Origin: Intestinibacter sp964449895
GTDB lineage: Bacteria; Bacillota; Clostridia; Peptostreptococcales; Peptostreptococcaceae
Direction: 5' to 3'
Assembly: GCA_964449895.1 (NCBI GenBank)
Contig: CAYVBY010000020.1
Location: 1 to 31,744 of the forward strand
DNA length: 31,744 bases
A model generated the notes under the pieces. That model did not search any database. It worked only from the letters and a program-made list of their open reading frames with translations, and had not been told where the DNA came from. The position numbers were made by a program, and so were the translations under genes. Below, piece by piece: positions 6,715-14,704 of the stretch. Each line of letters opens with the position of its first letter. Within the stretch, counting starts at the first letter, position 1.

Positions 6715-8715
6715 ATGCAAATTAAGAAAACTATATGTCCATATGATTGCCCTACTTCATGTGGATTAGTGGTAGAAACAGATGGAGAAAAAATATTAAA
6801 TGTCAAGGGAGATAAAAATGATCCAGCAACACAAGGTTTAATATGTAAAAAAATGAGAGACTACGAGGAGTGTATTCATTCAAAAGATAGAATTTTAACT
6901 CCACTAAAAAGAATTGGTAAAAAGGGTGAAGGAAAATTTAAACCAATAACATGGGAAGAAGCGATACAAGAAATAACAGATAATTGGAAACAAATCATAA
7001 AAGAAGATGGTCCAAGTGCAATTTTACCGGTTTATTATTCTGGAGTTATGAGTGTTATTCAACGTCATTGTGGAGAGGCTTTCTTCAATAAAATGGGAGC
7101 ATGTTCTTTAGTAAAAACTCTATGTTCATCAGCAAAAGGATCAGGATATAAGTCTGTTATGGGTTCTACTGGAGCATTAGATCCAAGAGAATTAGAAAAT
7201 AGTGATTATTATATTGTTTGGGGAAGCAATATGAAGGCGACAAGAATTCAATCGCTAAAAACTCTTACAAATGCGAGAAAGCAAGGCAAGAAAGTAGTTC
7301 TCATAGAAACTTATTCAAAACCAATGGAAAAATACTGTGATGAAGTTATTTTAATAAAACCAGGTACTGATGGAGCATTAGCACTTGCAATGATGAATGT
7401 CATGGTAGAAGAAAATCTTCAAGATGAAGAATTTTTATTAGAAAAAACAATAGGATATCAAGAATTTAAGGAAACGCTAAAACAATATACGCCAGAGTGG
7501 GCGGAAAATATTACGGGAGTTTCAAAAGACGTAATTATAAAATTAGCGAGAGAATATGCTAGTGTAAAAGCGCCTGCAATAATTCTTGGAAGTGGGAACT
7601 CTAGATATACAAATGGAGGAATGACAGTCAGACTTATAGTAATATTGTCAATTTTTACAGGTGCAATAAAATATCCAGGTGGAGGATTATGTGGAACAGC
7701 ACCAACTTCTAAATCTTATATAAATAAAGATATAATTACTAAACCTGATTTTATAAAAAATCAACCAAGAATAGTAAATCTAAACCAAGTTTCATCAGCA
7801 TTAGTAGATGAAAATGAGCCTATAAAAAGTTTATTTGTATATGCATCAAATCCAGTAGCATCTATAAGTAACCAAAATAAAATGATTAAAGGTCTTATAA
7901 GAGATGATTTATTTACAGTAGTACACGAAAGATTTATTACAGATACAGCAAAATATGCAGATATTGTATTACCTGCTACTTTTTCAGTTGAACAAGATGA
8001 TGTTTATACTTCTTATGGATACTGCACTTTAGCAACTGCAAAGAAAATTATAGAACCACCAAAAGAGTGCAAAAGCGATTGGAATATGTTTAAATTGCTT
8101 GCAAAATATATGGGATATGATGATGAATATTTCCAAAAAACAGAAAGAGAAATTTTTGATGAATTAATAGAAAAATCACTAGAAGATGTGGATAATTTAA
8201 CTCAAGAAGAAAAAGAAATCTTAAAAAATGGTGGATTAATTTCAACTCCATTTGAAAATCATATGGATATAAAAACTAAAAGTGGAAAAATACAAATTAT
8301 AAATGATGAAATGGAAGAAAAAATACCTCGATATACAGAAAATATAGGACAAGATAATCCACTTAATTTAGTTGCAGTTCCAAGTTGTGAAACACTAAAT
8401 TCTATTTTCTTAGAAAAAAATAAAGTTATTAAAAAGAGAGGAAAAATTAAAATAAAAATCAATAGTATTGAAGCATCAAAGAGAAATATAAAAGATGGAG
8501 ACGAAGTAATTTGTTTTAATAACTTAGGGGAAGTTGGATTTATTGCAGAAGTTACAGATACAGTAGCTTCAAATACTGTAATTGCAGAAGGTGTATATAG
8601 TATAGATTTTTCTTTAAATGGAAAATTAGTAAATGCTCTACATGATGATAGAATATCTGATATTGGTGAAGCTACTACATTAAATTCAAATACTGTAGAA
8701 ATAAAAAAAGCATAA
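6715..8715 (+). CDS. Molybdopterin-dependent oxidoreductase (DMSO reductase superfamily)
   Basis: The 666-residue protein starts with a 4Fe-4S site, C8-x3-C12-x3-C16-x27-C44 (CPYDCPTSC ... LICKK). The Molybdopterin domain follows (about 55-430), with ITWEEAI, YYIVWGSN, VLIETYSKP and KPGTDGALALAMMN. A C-terminal molydop-binding beta-barrel covers about 550-665 (KIKINSIEASKRNIKDGDEV). It would bind a Mo- or W-bis-pyranopterin guanine dinucleotide cofactor. No Tat signal is present, so it should be cytoplasmic. The region that holds the metal ligand in relatives reads LCSSAKGSG (about 136-144), and I cannot say whether C137 ligates the metal. No electron-transfer subunit or cofactor-synthesis gene is adjacent. 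The ATG follows AGAGGAG. It is a formate-dehydrogenase-like or generic oxidoreductase; substrate unknown. Confidence 0.88.
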   Translation: MQIKKTICPYDCPTSCGLVVETDGEKILNVKGDKNDPATQGLICKKMRDYEECIHSKDRILTPLKRIGKKGEGKFKPITWEEAIQEITDNWKQIIKEDGPSAILPVYYSGVMSVIQRHCGEAFFNKMGACSLVKTLCSSAKGSGYKSVMGSTGALDPRELENSDYYIVWGSNMKATRIQSLKTLTNARKQGKKVVLIETYSKPMEKYCDEVILIKPGTDGALALAMMNVMVEENLQDEEFLLEKTIGYQEFKETLKQYTPEWAENITGVSKDVIIKLAREYASVKAPAIILGSGNSRYTNGGMTVRLIVILSIFTGAIKYPGGGLCGTAPTSKSYINKDIITKPDFIKNQPRIVNLNQVSSALVDENEPIKSLFVYASNPVASISNQNKMIKGLIRDDLFTVVHERFITDTAKYADIVLPATFSVEQDDVYTSYGYCTLATAKKIIEPPKECKSDWNMFKLLAKYMGYDDEYFQKTEREIFDELIEKSLEDVDNLTQEEKEILKNGGLISTPFENHMDIKTKSGKIQIINDEMEEKIPRYTENIGQDNPLNLVAVPSCETLNSIFLEKNKVIKKRGKIKIKINSIEASKRNIKDGDEVICFNNLGEVGFIAEVTDTVASNTVIAEGVYSIDFSLNGKLVNALHDDRISDIGEATTLNSNTVEIKKA

Positions 8716-8819
8716 ATTTTAATATCGATATAAAAATACAATCAATATAAAAAGAAATTATAAAAACTTAAAAATATATAAATTTTAAGTATCAAAATAA
8801 ATGACAAAAGGGGAATATT

Positions 8820-9758
8820 ATGTATAGTGTAGGTGTAGATGTTGGAGGCACAGGAATAAAAATAGGGGCTGTGGATAAAAACGGAAAAATAATTTATAGA
8901 GATTCATGTATAACTGATGTTGATGGTGGATTTGATAAAATTATTTCTGATATAAAAAATGTAATTGAAAATTTAATGATACAAAATAATATACAGAAAG
9001 AAGAAATTAAATCTATTGGATTTGGAATTCCAGGATATATTGATAGATATGGAAGAGCAAATTGTGTCAATTTAAATTGGGAAAAAGTTGATTTTATACA
9101 AAAATTAAAAGAAACATTTCCAGGTATAGATATATTTGTCCAAAATGATGCAACAGTAGCAGGCTTAGCAGAAAGTAGATTTGGAAGCACAAAAGAACAT
9201 GATACATCAGTTGTCATAACTCTTGGTACAGGAGTTGGTGGAGCAATTATTATAAATGGGAAACCATTTAGTGGTGCTCATGGTGTTGGTTCTGAAATCG
9301 GTCATATGATGATTGGTGAAGGTTGGTATAAATGTAACTGTGGAAATACAGGGTGTTTTGAAACTTACTGTTCAGCTACTGCAATAATAAAATATGCTCA
9401 AAAGATTATATCAGAAGGAGAAGGTAGTTTAATATTAGATATGTGCAATAAAGATATATCTAATATAAATGCTAAAATGGTGTTTGATGCATATAATCAA
9501 AATGATGAAGTAGCCAAAAAAGTTATAGCTAGATTTAAAAATTATCTTGCAAAGGGAATTGCCAATATAGTAAATACAATAGATCCAGGAATTATTGCTA
9601 TCGGAGGAGGAGTATCTAAATCAGAAGATATAATTTTAGATGGATTAAAAGAAATGGTAAGAGAACATTTAGTTTACAAAGAAGAAGAGTTTGCAGATAT
9701 TGTAATAGCTACTTTGGGCAATGATGCCGGTATAATTGGTGCAGCAATTTTAGAATAG
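8820..9758 (+). CDS. ROK-family sugar kinase (glucokinase-like)
   Basis: The 312-residue protein has the ATP phosphate-binding start GVDVGGTGIKIGAVD, the catalytic aspartate D110 in VQNDATVAG, TLGTGVGGAI (134-143), and the ROK zinc site formed by H162 in EIGHM with C172, C174 and C179 in CNCGNTGCFET. These are the signatures of ROK glucokinases, which phosphorylate glucose or a related hexose in the cytoplasm. N-acetylmannosamine or fructose kinases share the motifs, so glucokinase is likely but not certain. There is no helix-turn-helix, so it is a kinase and not a ROK repressor. AGGGG stands before the ATG. It follows the molybdoenzyme by about 100 bp without a convincing terminator and may share its transcript, although no functional tie is obvious. 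A terminator follows. Confidence 0.9.
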   Translation: MYSVGVDVGGTGIKIGAVDKNGKIIYRDSCITDVDGGFDKIISDIKNVIENLMIQNNIQKEEIKSIGFGIPGYIDRYGRANCVNLNWEKVDFIQKLKETFPGIDIFVQNDATVAGLAESRFGSTKEHDTSVVITLGTGVGGAIIINGKPFSGAHGVGSEIGHMMIGEGWYKCNCGNTGCFETYCSATAIIKYAQKIISEGEGSLILDMCNKDISNINAKMVFDAYNQNDEVAKKVIARFKNYLAKGIANIVNTIDPGIIAIGGGVSKSEDIILDGLKEMVREHLVYKEEEFADIVIATLGNDAGIIGAAILE

Positions 9759-9817
9759 TAATTAAAGTAATGAATTTTTAATCATATAAAATTTATATTA
9801 AAATAAAAAATTAAAAC

Positions 9818-9856
9818 GAGCTCGAAAAATTATAAAATAATTCGGGCTCATTTTAT
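9818..9856. terminator. Terminator after the ROK kinase
   Basis: GAGCTCGAA (9818-9826) pairs with TTCGGGCTC (9841-9849) with one G-T pair, followed by ATTTTAT. The end of the minus-strand remnant overlaps the right arm, so it can serve both directions. Confidence 0.7.
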
Positions 9857-10126
9857 ATTAAAATAAAATTTTCTATCTAAATCCAAAGAATCCATAGTTA
9901 AATTTATTAAAATCTCTTCAATTGAAGTTAGGCTAGCAACTATAAATATTATAAATATATAAACTTTACAGTCCATAAAATAATTTAAAATTGGATAAAC
10001 AAAAATCAATATACCTGTCAACTTATTCATATAAGTATGAATTATTCCAAATTCTTTAAAGCGGCAAAATACTATAAAAATACAGCATATTTTTATAAAG
10101 AAAATGCTAACAAACCATAAAATCAC
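9848..10126 (-). pseudogene. Remnant of a CDP-alcohol phosphatidyltransferase gene
   Basis: The frame encodes 92 residues with three hydrophobic stretches and the run FKEFGIIHTYMNKLTGILIF, then SIEEILINLT and a charged end DLDRKFYF. This resembles the C-terminal half of clostridial CDP-alcohol phosphatidyltransferases, membrane enzymes of phospholipid head-group synthesis. The N-terminal half, which should hold the catalytic DGxxARxxxxxxxxGxxxDxxxD motif, is absent. Upstream lie only AT-rich sequence and the Fur-controlled flavodoxin promoter on the other strand. The only start is GTG with a weak AGAAAG ahead. I read it as a 5'-deleted remnant that is unlikely to be active. It could instead be an unrelated small membrane protein. 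The family match is from memory of the motif and is moderate. Confidence 0.55.
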
Positions 10127-10219
10127 ATCTTTCTAAAATTAAATTATATCTATAAGTATACCAATTTAAATAGTTCTATTTATTAATTATAAAAAATAAA
10201 AATAAATAAAAAAAAACAA

Positions 10220-10248
10220 TTGACATTCTAACCAAAAATTACTATAAT
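10220..10248 (+). promoter_or_regulatory. Consensus sigma-A promoter of the flavodoxin gene
   Basis: TTGACA (10220-10225) and TATAAT (10243-10248) are both perfect consensus hexamers with a 17-bp spacer. Transcription would start near 10255, leaving a leader of roughly 90 bases before the ATG at 10343. Confidence 0.9.
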
Positions 10249-10262
10249 TCAAATTAAGAAAA

Positions 10263-10277
10263 TGATAATTAATATCA
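10263..10277 (+). promoter_or_regulatory. Fur box
   Basis: TGATAATTAATATCA differs at one position from the 7-1-7 Fur consensus TGATAATNATTATCA. It lies just downstream of the predicted start site, where bound Fur with ferrous iron would block transcription. This marks the flavodoxin gene as induced by iron starvation. Confidence 0.8.
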
Positions 10278-10342
10278 ATTATAAATAATTAACAATAAAT
10301 AATAAAAATCAAATCACAACTCAAGAAAGGTGGAAAACAAAC

Positions 10343-10774
10343 ATGAGTAAAATAGCAGTAGTATATTGGAGTGGAACAGGAAATACAGAAGCAATGGCTA
10401 ATTTAATTGCTGACGGCATAAAAGAAGCTGGAGGAGAAGTTGAAGTAGCTACAAGTGATTGCTTTGGAATAGATGATGTAGATAATTTTGAAAAAATAGT
10501 ACTAGGTTGCCCATCAATGGGAGATGAAGAACTAGAAGATTCAGAATTTGAACCAATGTATTCATCAATAAAACCAAAATTAAATGGTAAAAAAGTAGCG
10601 TTATTCGGATCTTATGGATGGGGTGAATGCGAATGGATGAGAAGTTGGGAAGATGATGCAAAAGAAGCTGGAGCAGTTTTAATAGTTGAAGAAGGATTAA
10701 CAGTTAATGAAACTCCAGAAGGAGAAACTTGTGACGAATGCAAAGCTTATGGTAAAAAGATAGCAGAAGCTTAA
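10343..10774 (+). CDS. Flavodoxin, short-chain, Fur-regulated
   Basis: This is a 143-residue classic clostridial flavodoxin. The FMN phosphate loop is WSGTGNTEAMA (about 9-19), the first flavin loop is GCPSMGDEELED (about 56-67, with the acidic run), and the second is FGSYGWGECEWMRSWEDD (about 89-106). It carries single electrons in place of ferredoxin, for example to hydrogenases or reductases, and is acidic as expected. The start follows AAAGGTGG. The perfect promoter at 10220-10248 with the Fur box at 10263-10277 shows that it is expressed strongly when iron is scarce, replacing iron-dependent ferredoxin. It stands as a single gene. Function and regulation are both well supported by the sequence. 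Confidence 0.95.
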   Translation: MSKIAVVYWSGTGNTEAMANLIADGIKEAGGEVEVATSDCFGIDDVDNFEKIVLGCPSMGDEELEDSEFEPMYSSIKPKLNGKKVALFGSYGWGECEWMRSWEDDAKEAGAVLIVEEGLTVNETPEGETCDECKAYGKKIAEA

Positions 10775-10974
10775 GACAAATAAAAATCCCCAAGATTTAT
10801 TGATAAAAAGAGAATATATTTAAAGATAGAACATTTTTAATAAATATGTATTTTGTAAGTATACAACTAATAAATATTTAAAAATAAATATAGTCATATA
10901 ATTTTAAAAGCAAAAGTAAATAAGTAACCATATTTAAAATCTAAAAATAGATATAAGCAAACCACAAAATAAAG
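10775..10974 (+). other. Non-coding stretch between flavodoxin and surface-protein genes
   Basis: About 200 AT-rich bases show no open frame with a ribosome binding site, no repeat and no recognisable RNA. The remaining part of the 311-base gap holds the terminator at 10975-11019 and the leader of the next gene. Confidence 0.6.
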
Positions 10975-11019
10975 AAGTGAATACAAAATAAAGTCTATTT
11001 TGTATTCACTTTATTTTTT
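10975..11019 (+). terminator. Strong terminator before the surface-protein gene
   Basis: AAGTGAATACAAAATA (10975-10990) pairs perfectly with TATTTTGTATTCACTT (10996-11011) around AAGTC, followed by TATTTTTT. It separates the flavodoxin transcript from the gene at 11086. Confidence 0.88.
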
Positions 11020-11085
11020 ATAGTTTATTTGAAACTATTTTATTTTTTAATTAACATTTATTAGTGTATTAAAAGGGAGGATATT

Positions 11086-13788
11086 ATGAGAAAAAAATTA
11101 ACAAAATTTATGGCATGTCTGATGGCATTTGCGATAATGATTTCAGCAATGCCAACTACATCTATGGCTTACACATCATCAATTGCAAAATCAGTACCTG
11201 CCAAAATAGAAAGCTGTGAATCATATTTTGGTTCCGATTTTTATATTAATTTTGATAGTTCTAGCCAAAAATGGTTAGAGTCGATTACATCTATAACTGT
11301 TGCAGGAACAGAATATAGTAAAGTTAGTTATTCATTTTATGTAAATAGAAATACAAGTTATCATGTAAAAGCTTCTGATGGAATATTATTAATAGGTGAA
11401 GGTGGAATTACGACTGGTATTGCTGATTGTATTATTAAGGCAACAGGATATGAAAATCTTGTGTTAGAACTTGACAAATCTACTCATAAAGCAGTAGTTA
11501 AAGATTTAAATTGTGAACATTCTGGTGGAACTGCTACTTGTAAGGAAAAAGCAGTTTGCGAAAAATGTGGACAAAATTATGGTGAGTTTGGTTCACACAA
11601 ATATGGCACAGATGATAAATGTAATGTCTGTGGAGAAGAAAAACCAAAGATACCTGCTGCTCCAGAAGTTTCTATTGTAGAAGACAATGGATTTGGAATG
11701 AATTACTTAATCTTTGGATTTGATGCAGATAAATATGTAGAGGGCATCACAGATATTTCTGTAAATGGAACTGCCTGGACAAAGCAAAACTATAAAATTG
11801 CATTAAATGGTAGCCAGTATTATTTAAATACAGATGAAAATCGTGTTTACTTCGCATCTCAACCACCTTTAAAAAGTGGAGATATCATGACAATTAAGAA
11901 TCCTTCTTATGAAGATATTCGTTTAAAAGTTACAATTGTAAATGGAACTCTTAGCATAAAAAATGCTGACGATGATGCTACAAGTGAAGATGAATACACA
12001 TTACATGTTCGACTTGTTGGAAGTTTTGAAGCGGCACTTGTAAATCAAAAAGGATATGATGCAATTAGTGGAGCTTCTACAAACATTACACAAAATAAGA
12101 ATAGTAATGTAAGTGTTGAGGCTGTTGTACTTCCAAAAGATCAGACACCAGAAGAATCTGACTGGAAGCTTTTATGTGACAGTGACATTAAAATAGATTC
12201 TAAAGAAACAACAGTGCATTTAGATAGCAATTCTGGAATGGTTGGTGTTTACTCTGTTTATGATAGTTCTTTAACACTTGCAGGAACTCCTTCTAATGCA
12301 GGAACATATCCTGTAAGCGTAACAGTTACTGATGATCAAGGTAGAACAGCAATTAGTAACGAATTAATTTTCAAAGTTTATAGTGGCGAAGAATATTTAG
12401 AAGAGCAGTTAATTTATGAAAACTGCACTGAAACAGCTGATGGAAAATATATGTATGATATGGAACCTTGGAAAATCAAAAATTTTGATAAAGATGACCA
12501 AGTTGTTACTGTTCCAAAAGATATCAAAGCATGGTATGGTTCTCACACAAGTGGAACTTACGGAGAGTTAGGTTACGCAATTCCAGAAGGAAACGATACA
12601 ACACAGACACTAATCATTCCTAATGGATGTAATCTTACATTAGTAAATATGGATATATTAAGTAGTGTTCGTATTGTTGTAGAAAACGGTGCTTCACTAG
12701 TTCTTAGGGATTCAGTAATCCAAGGTGTTGTAGAAGTAAAAAATGGAGGAACTTTTTCTATGAATTACAATGGATATGATGGAGAAGGAGAATTTTTAAA
12801 TGGAGCATCTATAAATGGTACTGTAATTTTACAAGATGGTGCTACTTTAGAAAATTCTAAGATTTACTCTAATACAAATAACATTGCAAACGGAAACGAA
12901 GCTCGTCATAATATAAAACCTGTATTTGTCATAAATGGTACTGTAAATTTAAAAGGTAAAGTATTTCTTCGTGGAGATGAAGCGCCAACAGGAACTGATC
13001 CAACTACAGAACTTAGCTATGCAGGACAAACTGGTATTCAAGTAAATGGAACACTTAATATTACAAAAAATTCTGTACTAGCAGTATATGGTGGTGGAAG
13101 GAATTCAACTACATCAAATGGTGGTGTGGCAGTTATATTAAATAATGGAACAATTACTGGTGAAGGAAAGCTTATCGCAATCGGAGGTAATGGAACTTTT
13201 GGAAATGGAGGAAATGCAGTTGAAGGAAATGGAACTATTTCTGTAACAGATGCATATCTTCGTGGCGGAAATTCATATTTCCCAAAAGAAGGCATGATTG
13301 CTGGTAAACCTATCACAAAAAATATAAAATTAGCTGGTAATACAAATCGTAATCTAATTGATGGAAAAGTAATTAAAAATAACAGTGAAGATGATGGAAG
13401 TAATTTATATTGGAGTGATATTACAACTACTCCTGATTTAAGTTTATATCCAGTAGAACAAAATGCACCTGGTGATATTGGTAAAGATGACACAGATAAG
13501 GATAATACAGACAAAGATGATATAAATAAAGACGATACTGGTAAGGATGATATAGACAAAGATGATACAAATAAAGATGATACTGGTAAGGACGATATAG
13601 ACAAAGATGACACAAACAAAGACGATACTAGTCAGGATGGAGACAAGAATGACGATAATTCTAACTCAGATGTGAATAATCCTCCAAAAACTGGAGATAA
13701 TACACCAATTGCACTTTTATTCACTGCATTAATTGCATCTGGACTTTCAATTGGTTTTATGATTAGAAAACGTAAAATAGATTTATAG
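11086..13788 (+). CDS. Sortase-anchored surface protein with beta-helix and KDD repeat stalk
   Basis: The 900-residue protein has a signal peptide (1-29: MRKK, hydrophobic core, cleavage near SMAYTS). Two related modules of about 90 residues (about 38-140 and 200-290) have wording like ITSITVAGTEYSKVSYSF and ITDISVNGTAWTKQNYKI, resembling DUF1533/haemoglobin-interacting-type domains. Between them is a zinc-ribbon-like insert (about 143-185) with paired Cys motifs CEKCG and CNVCG. An Ig-like segment covers about 290-445. A long beta-helix-like region (about 500-760) is rich in NGTV/NGTL/GNGT turns. A KDD repeat stalk spans 800-849. The cell-wall signal is PPKTG (866-870), a hydrophobic stretch and RKRK. 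Sortase should link it to the wall, and adhesion or ligand binding is the likely role. Arg is often CGT here, unlike in the pur genes, which suggests a different origin. GGGAGG precedes the ATG. Confidence 0.88.
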   Translation: MRKKLTKFMACLMAFAIMISAMPTTSMAYTSSIAKSVPAKIESCESYFGSDFYINFDSSSQKWLESITSITVAGTEYSKVSYSFYVNRNTSYHVKASDGILLIGEGGITTGIADCIIKATGYENLVLELDKSTHKAVVKDLNCEHSGGTATCKEKAVCEKCGQNYGEFGSHKYGTDDKCNVCGEEKPKIPAAPEVSIVEDNGFGMNYLIFGFDADKYVEGITDISVNGTAWTKQNYKIALNGSQYYLNTDENRVYFASQPPLKSGDIMTIKNPSYEDIRLKVTIVNGTLSIKNADDDATSEDEYTLHVRLVGSFEAALVNQKGYDAISGASTNITQNKNSNVSVEAVVLPKDQTPEESDWKLLCDSDIKIDSKETTVHLDSNSGMVGVYSVYDSSLTLAGTPSNAGTYPVSVTVTDDQGRTAISNELIFKVYSGEEYLEEQLIYENCTETADGKYMYDMEPWKIKNFDKDDQVVTVPKDIKAWYGSHTSGTYGELGYAIPEGNDTTQTLIIPNGCNLTLVNMDILSSVRIVVENGASLVLRDSVIQGVVEVKNGGTFSMNYNGYDGEGEFLNGASINGTVILQDGATLENSKIYSNTNNIANGNEARHNIKPVFVINGTVNLKGKVFLRGDEAPTGTDPTTELSYAGQTGIQVNGTLNITKNSVLAVYGGGRNSTTSNGGVAVILNNGTITGEGKLIAIGGNGTFGNGGNAVEGNGTISVTDAYLRGGNSYFPKEGMIAGKPITKNIKLAGNTNRNLIDGKVIKNNSEDDGSNLYWSDITTTPDLSLYPVEQNAPGDIGKDDTDKDNTDKDDINKDDTGKDDIDKDDTNKDDTGKDDIDKDDTNKDDTSQDGDKNDDNSNSDVNNPPKTGDNTPIALLFTALIASGLSIGFMIRKRKIDL
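13483..13632 (+). repeat. 15-bp tandem repeat encoding KDD pentapeptides
   Basis: Ten tandem 15-bp units encode K-D-(D/N)-(T/I)-(D/N/G/S). A higher-order unit of three, KDDTGKDDIDKDDTN (residues 816-830 and 831-845 in register), occurs twice, so the array grew by 45-bp duplication. It forms a charged spacer between the binding region and the wall anchor. Copy number is likely to vary between strains. Confidence 0.92.
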
Positions 13789-13960
13789 AAAGATAGTAGT
13801 TAAGAGGGAGTGCTCAGACTATTGCTTATATATAGAAGCAATTAAATGTTCAAAAAACAAAATAAATTAAAAATTTACTAAGATTTAAATTATATAACTC
13901 ATAAAAAATCTTGAAAGATTATACAAGTATAATTGATAGTAATATATAATTTTACATTAT

Positions 13961-14004
13961 AAAAAGTATCTGCTTTTATTTTAATAAAAGTGGATACTTT
14001 TTAA
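13961..14004 (+). terminator. Long hairpin terminator after the surface-protein gene
   Basis: Bases 13961-13980 pair with 13983-14002 over 20 positions with two G-T pairs and end in T-rich sequence. It is a good terminator. The right half also forms the first copy of the motif repeated at 14644-14666, so it may double as an operator for the regulator gene that follows. Confidence 0.75.
13974..13996 (+). repeat. Shared 23-bp motif, copy 1 (candidate operator)
   Basis: The motif has 21 of 23 bases in common with 14644-14666 (core TTTTAATAAARGTRGATA). It lies about 55 bp before the TetR-type gene. A regulator site is a reasonable reading, but both sites are AT-rich and the first is inside a terminator stem. 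Confidence 0.45.
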
Positions 14005-14049
14005 TTTATATAAAAAAATGTTGATAATTTAAATATAGTGAGGTATTTA

Positions 14050-14625
14050 TTGAAGATGAGAAAAACTGATAGAAGAACTGTATACACTAAAAATATAATA
14101 AAAGAAGTTATTTTGGAACTATCAAAGAAAAAAGATTTTGATAAAATTACAGTAACAGAAGTATGTAAAATAGCTGAAATTAATAGGGGAACATTTTATA
14201 TACATTACATAGATTTATATGATGTTTTAGATGATATTTTAAATGATATATTTGAAAGTAGTAGTAATATTTTTGAGCATTTAAAAATTAAAGATAAAAA
14301 GGAAAGTAGTAAATGTACATATCCACTTTGTAAAATTGTTCAGGAAAATGAAAAATATAAGGATTTGATTTTTAATGATTCTTTAACTAGCTATATAATT
14401 GATAGAATTGTATTAAAAGGAAAAGATAATTTTGTATCTGACATAATGGAACTATGTCATTTACCAAAAGAACTTGCTGAAGCTATATTTATTTTTCAGA
14501 TAAATGGGTGTTTTGCTATAAATAAATCTATGAATAGAAATGGAAATAAGAAGTGGTGTGAAACTCAAAGTATTATAGATAAGTTTATAGAAGGTGGATT
14601 AAAAAATATTATTGATATATTTTAA
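14050..14625 (+). CDS. TetR/AcrR-family regulator
   Basis: The protein of about 191 residues has an N-terminal TetR helix-turn-helix (about 8-55). KITVTEVCKIAEINRGTFYIHY is the recognition part, followed by DLYDVLDDI. The C-terminal ligand-binding half is the short TetR_C_7-like type. The frame is open from GTG 14038, but that codon is part of the likely ribosome binding site GTGAGG (14038-14043). I therefore place the start at TTG 14050, six bases on; ATG 14056 is the alternative. It would repress its own gene and probably the racemase-nitroreductase pair 80 bp downstream, since a 23-bp motif is found before both units. Inducer unknown. Confidence 0.85.
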   Translation: MKMRKTDRRTVYTKNIIKEVILELSKKKDFDKITVTEVCKIAEINRGTFYIHYIDLYDVLDDILNDIFESSSNIFEHLKIKDKKESSKCTYPLCKIVQENEKYKDLIFNDSLTSYIIDRIVLKGKDNFVSDIMELCHLPKELAEAIFIFQINGCFAINKSMNRNGNKKWCETQSIIDKFIEGGLKNIIDIF

Positions 14626-14643
14626 ATAAATATATTAGATGTT

Positions 14644-14666
14644 TTTTATTTTAATAAAGGTAGATA
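14644..14666 (+). repeat. Shared 23-bp motif, copy 2 (candidate operator)
   Basis: This is the second copy of the motif at 13974-13996, in the 79-bp gap before the racemase gene. Its end overlaps a TATACT (14665-14670) that could be the -10 of the racemase promoter. That is where a repressor would be expected to sit. Confidence 0.45.
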
Positions 14667-14704
14667 TACTTTAATTAAGAATAGTAGCCTAGGGGGAATT
14701 TATT

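Noticed and set aside
8259..8741. Minus-strand open frame of 160 codons over the molybdoenzyme gene
   Set aside because: It is antisense to the well-conserved C-terminal cofactor-binding domain, low in complexity and has no start signal.
8766..8790. ACTTAAAA/TTTTAAGT inverted repeat before the ROK kinase as a terminator
   Set aside because: Almost only A-T pairs and no T-run follows; such repeats are expected by chance in this base composition.
13038..13619. Minus-strand open frame of 193 codons inside the surface-protein gene
   Set aside because: It is a shadow of the repeat-rich plus-strand gene: composition is repetitive Ser/Leu/Val, with no ribosome binding site and no family match.
13800..13850. 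Small hairpin ATTGCTT-ATATATA-GAAGCAAT as an RNA gene
   Set aside because: Short A/T stem with no T-run and no promoter; likely chance beside the real terminator at 13961.
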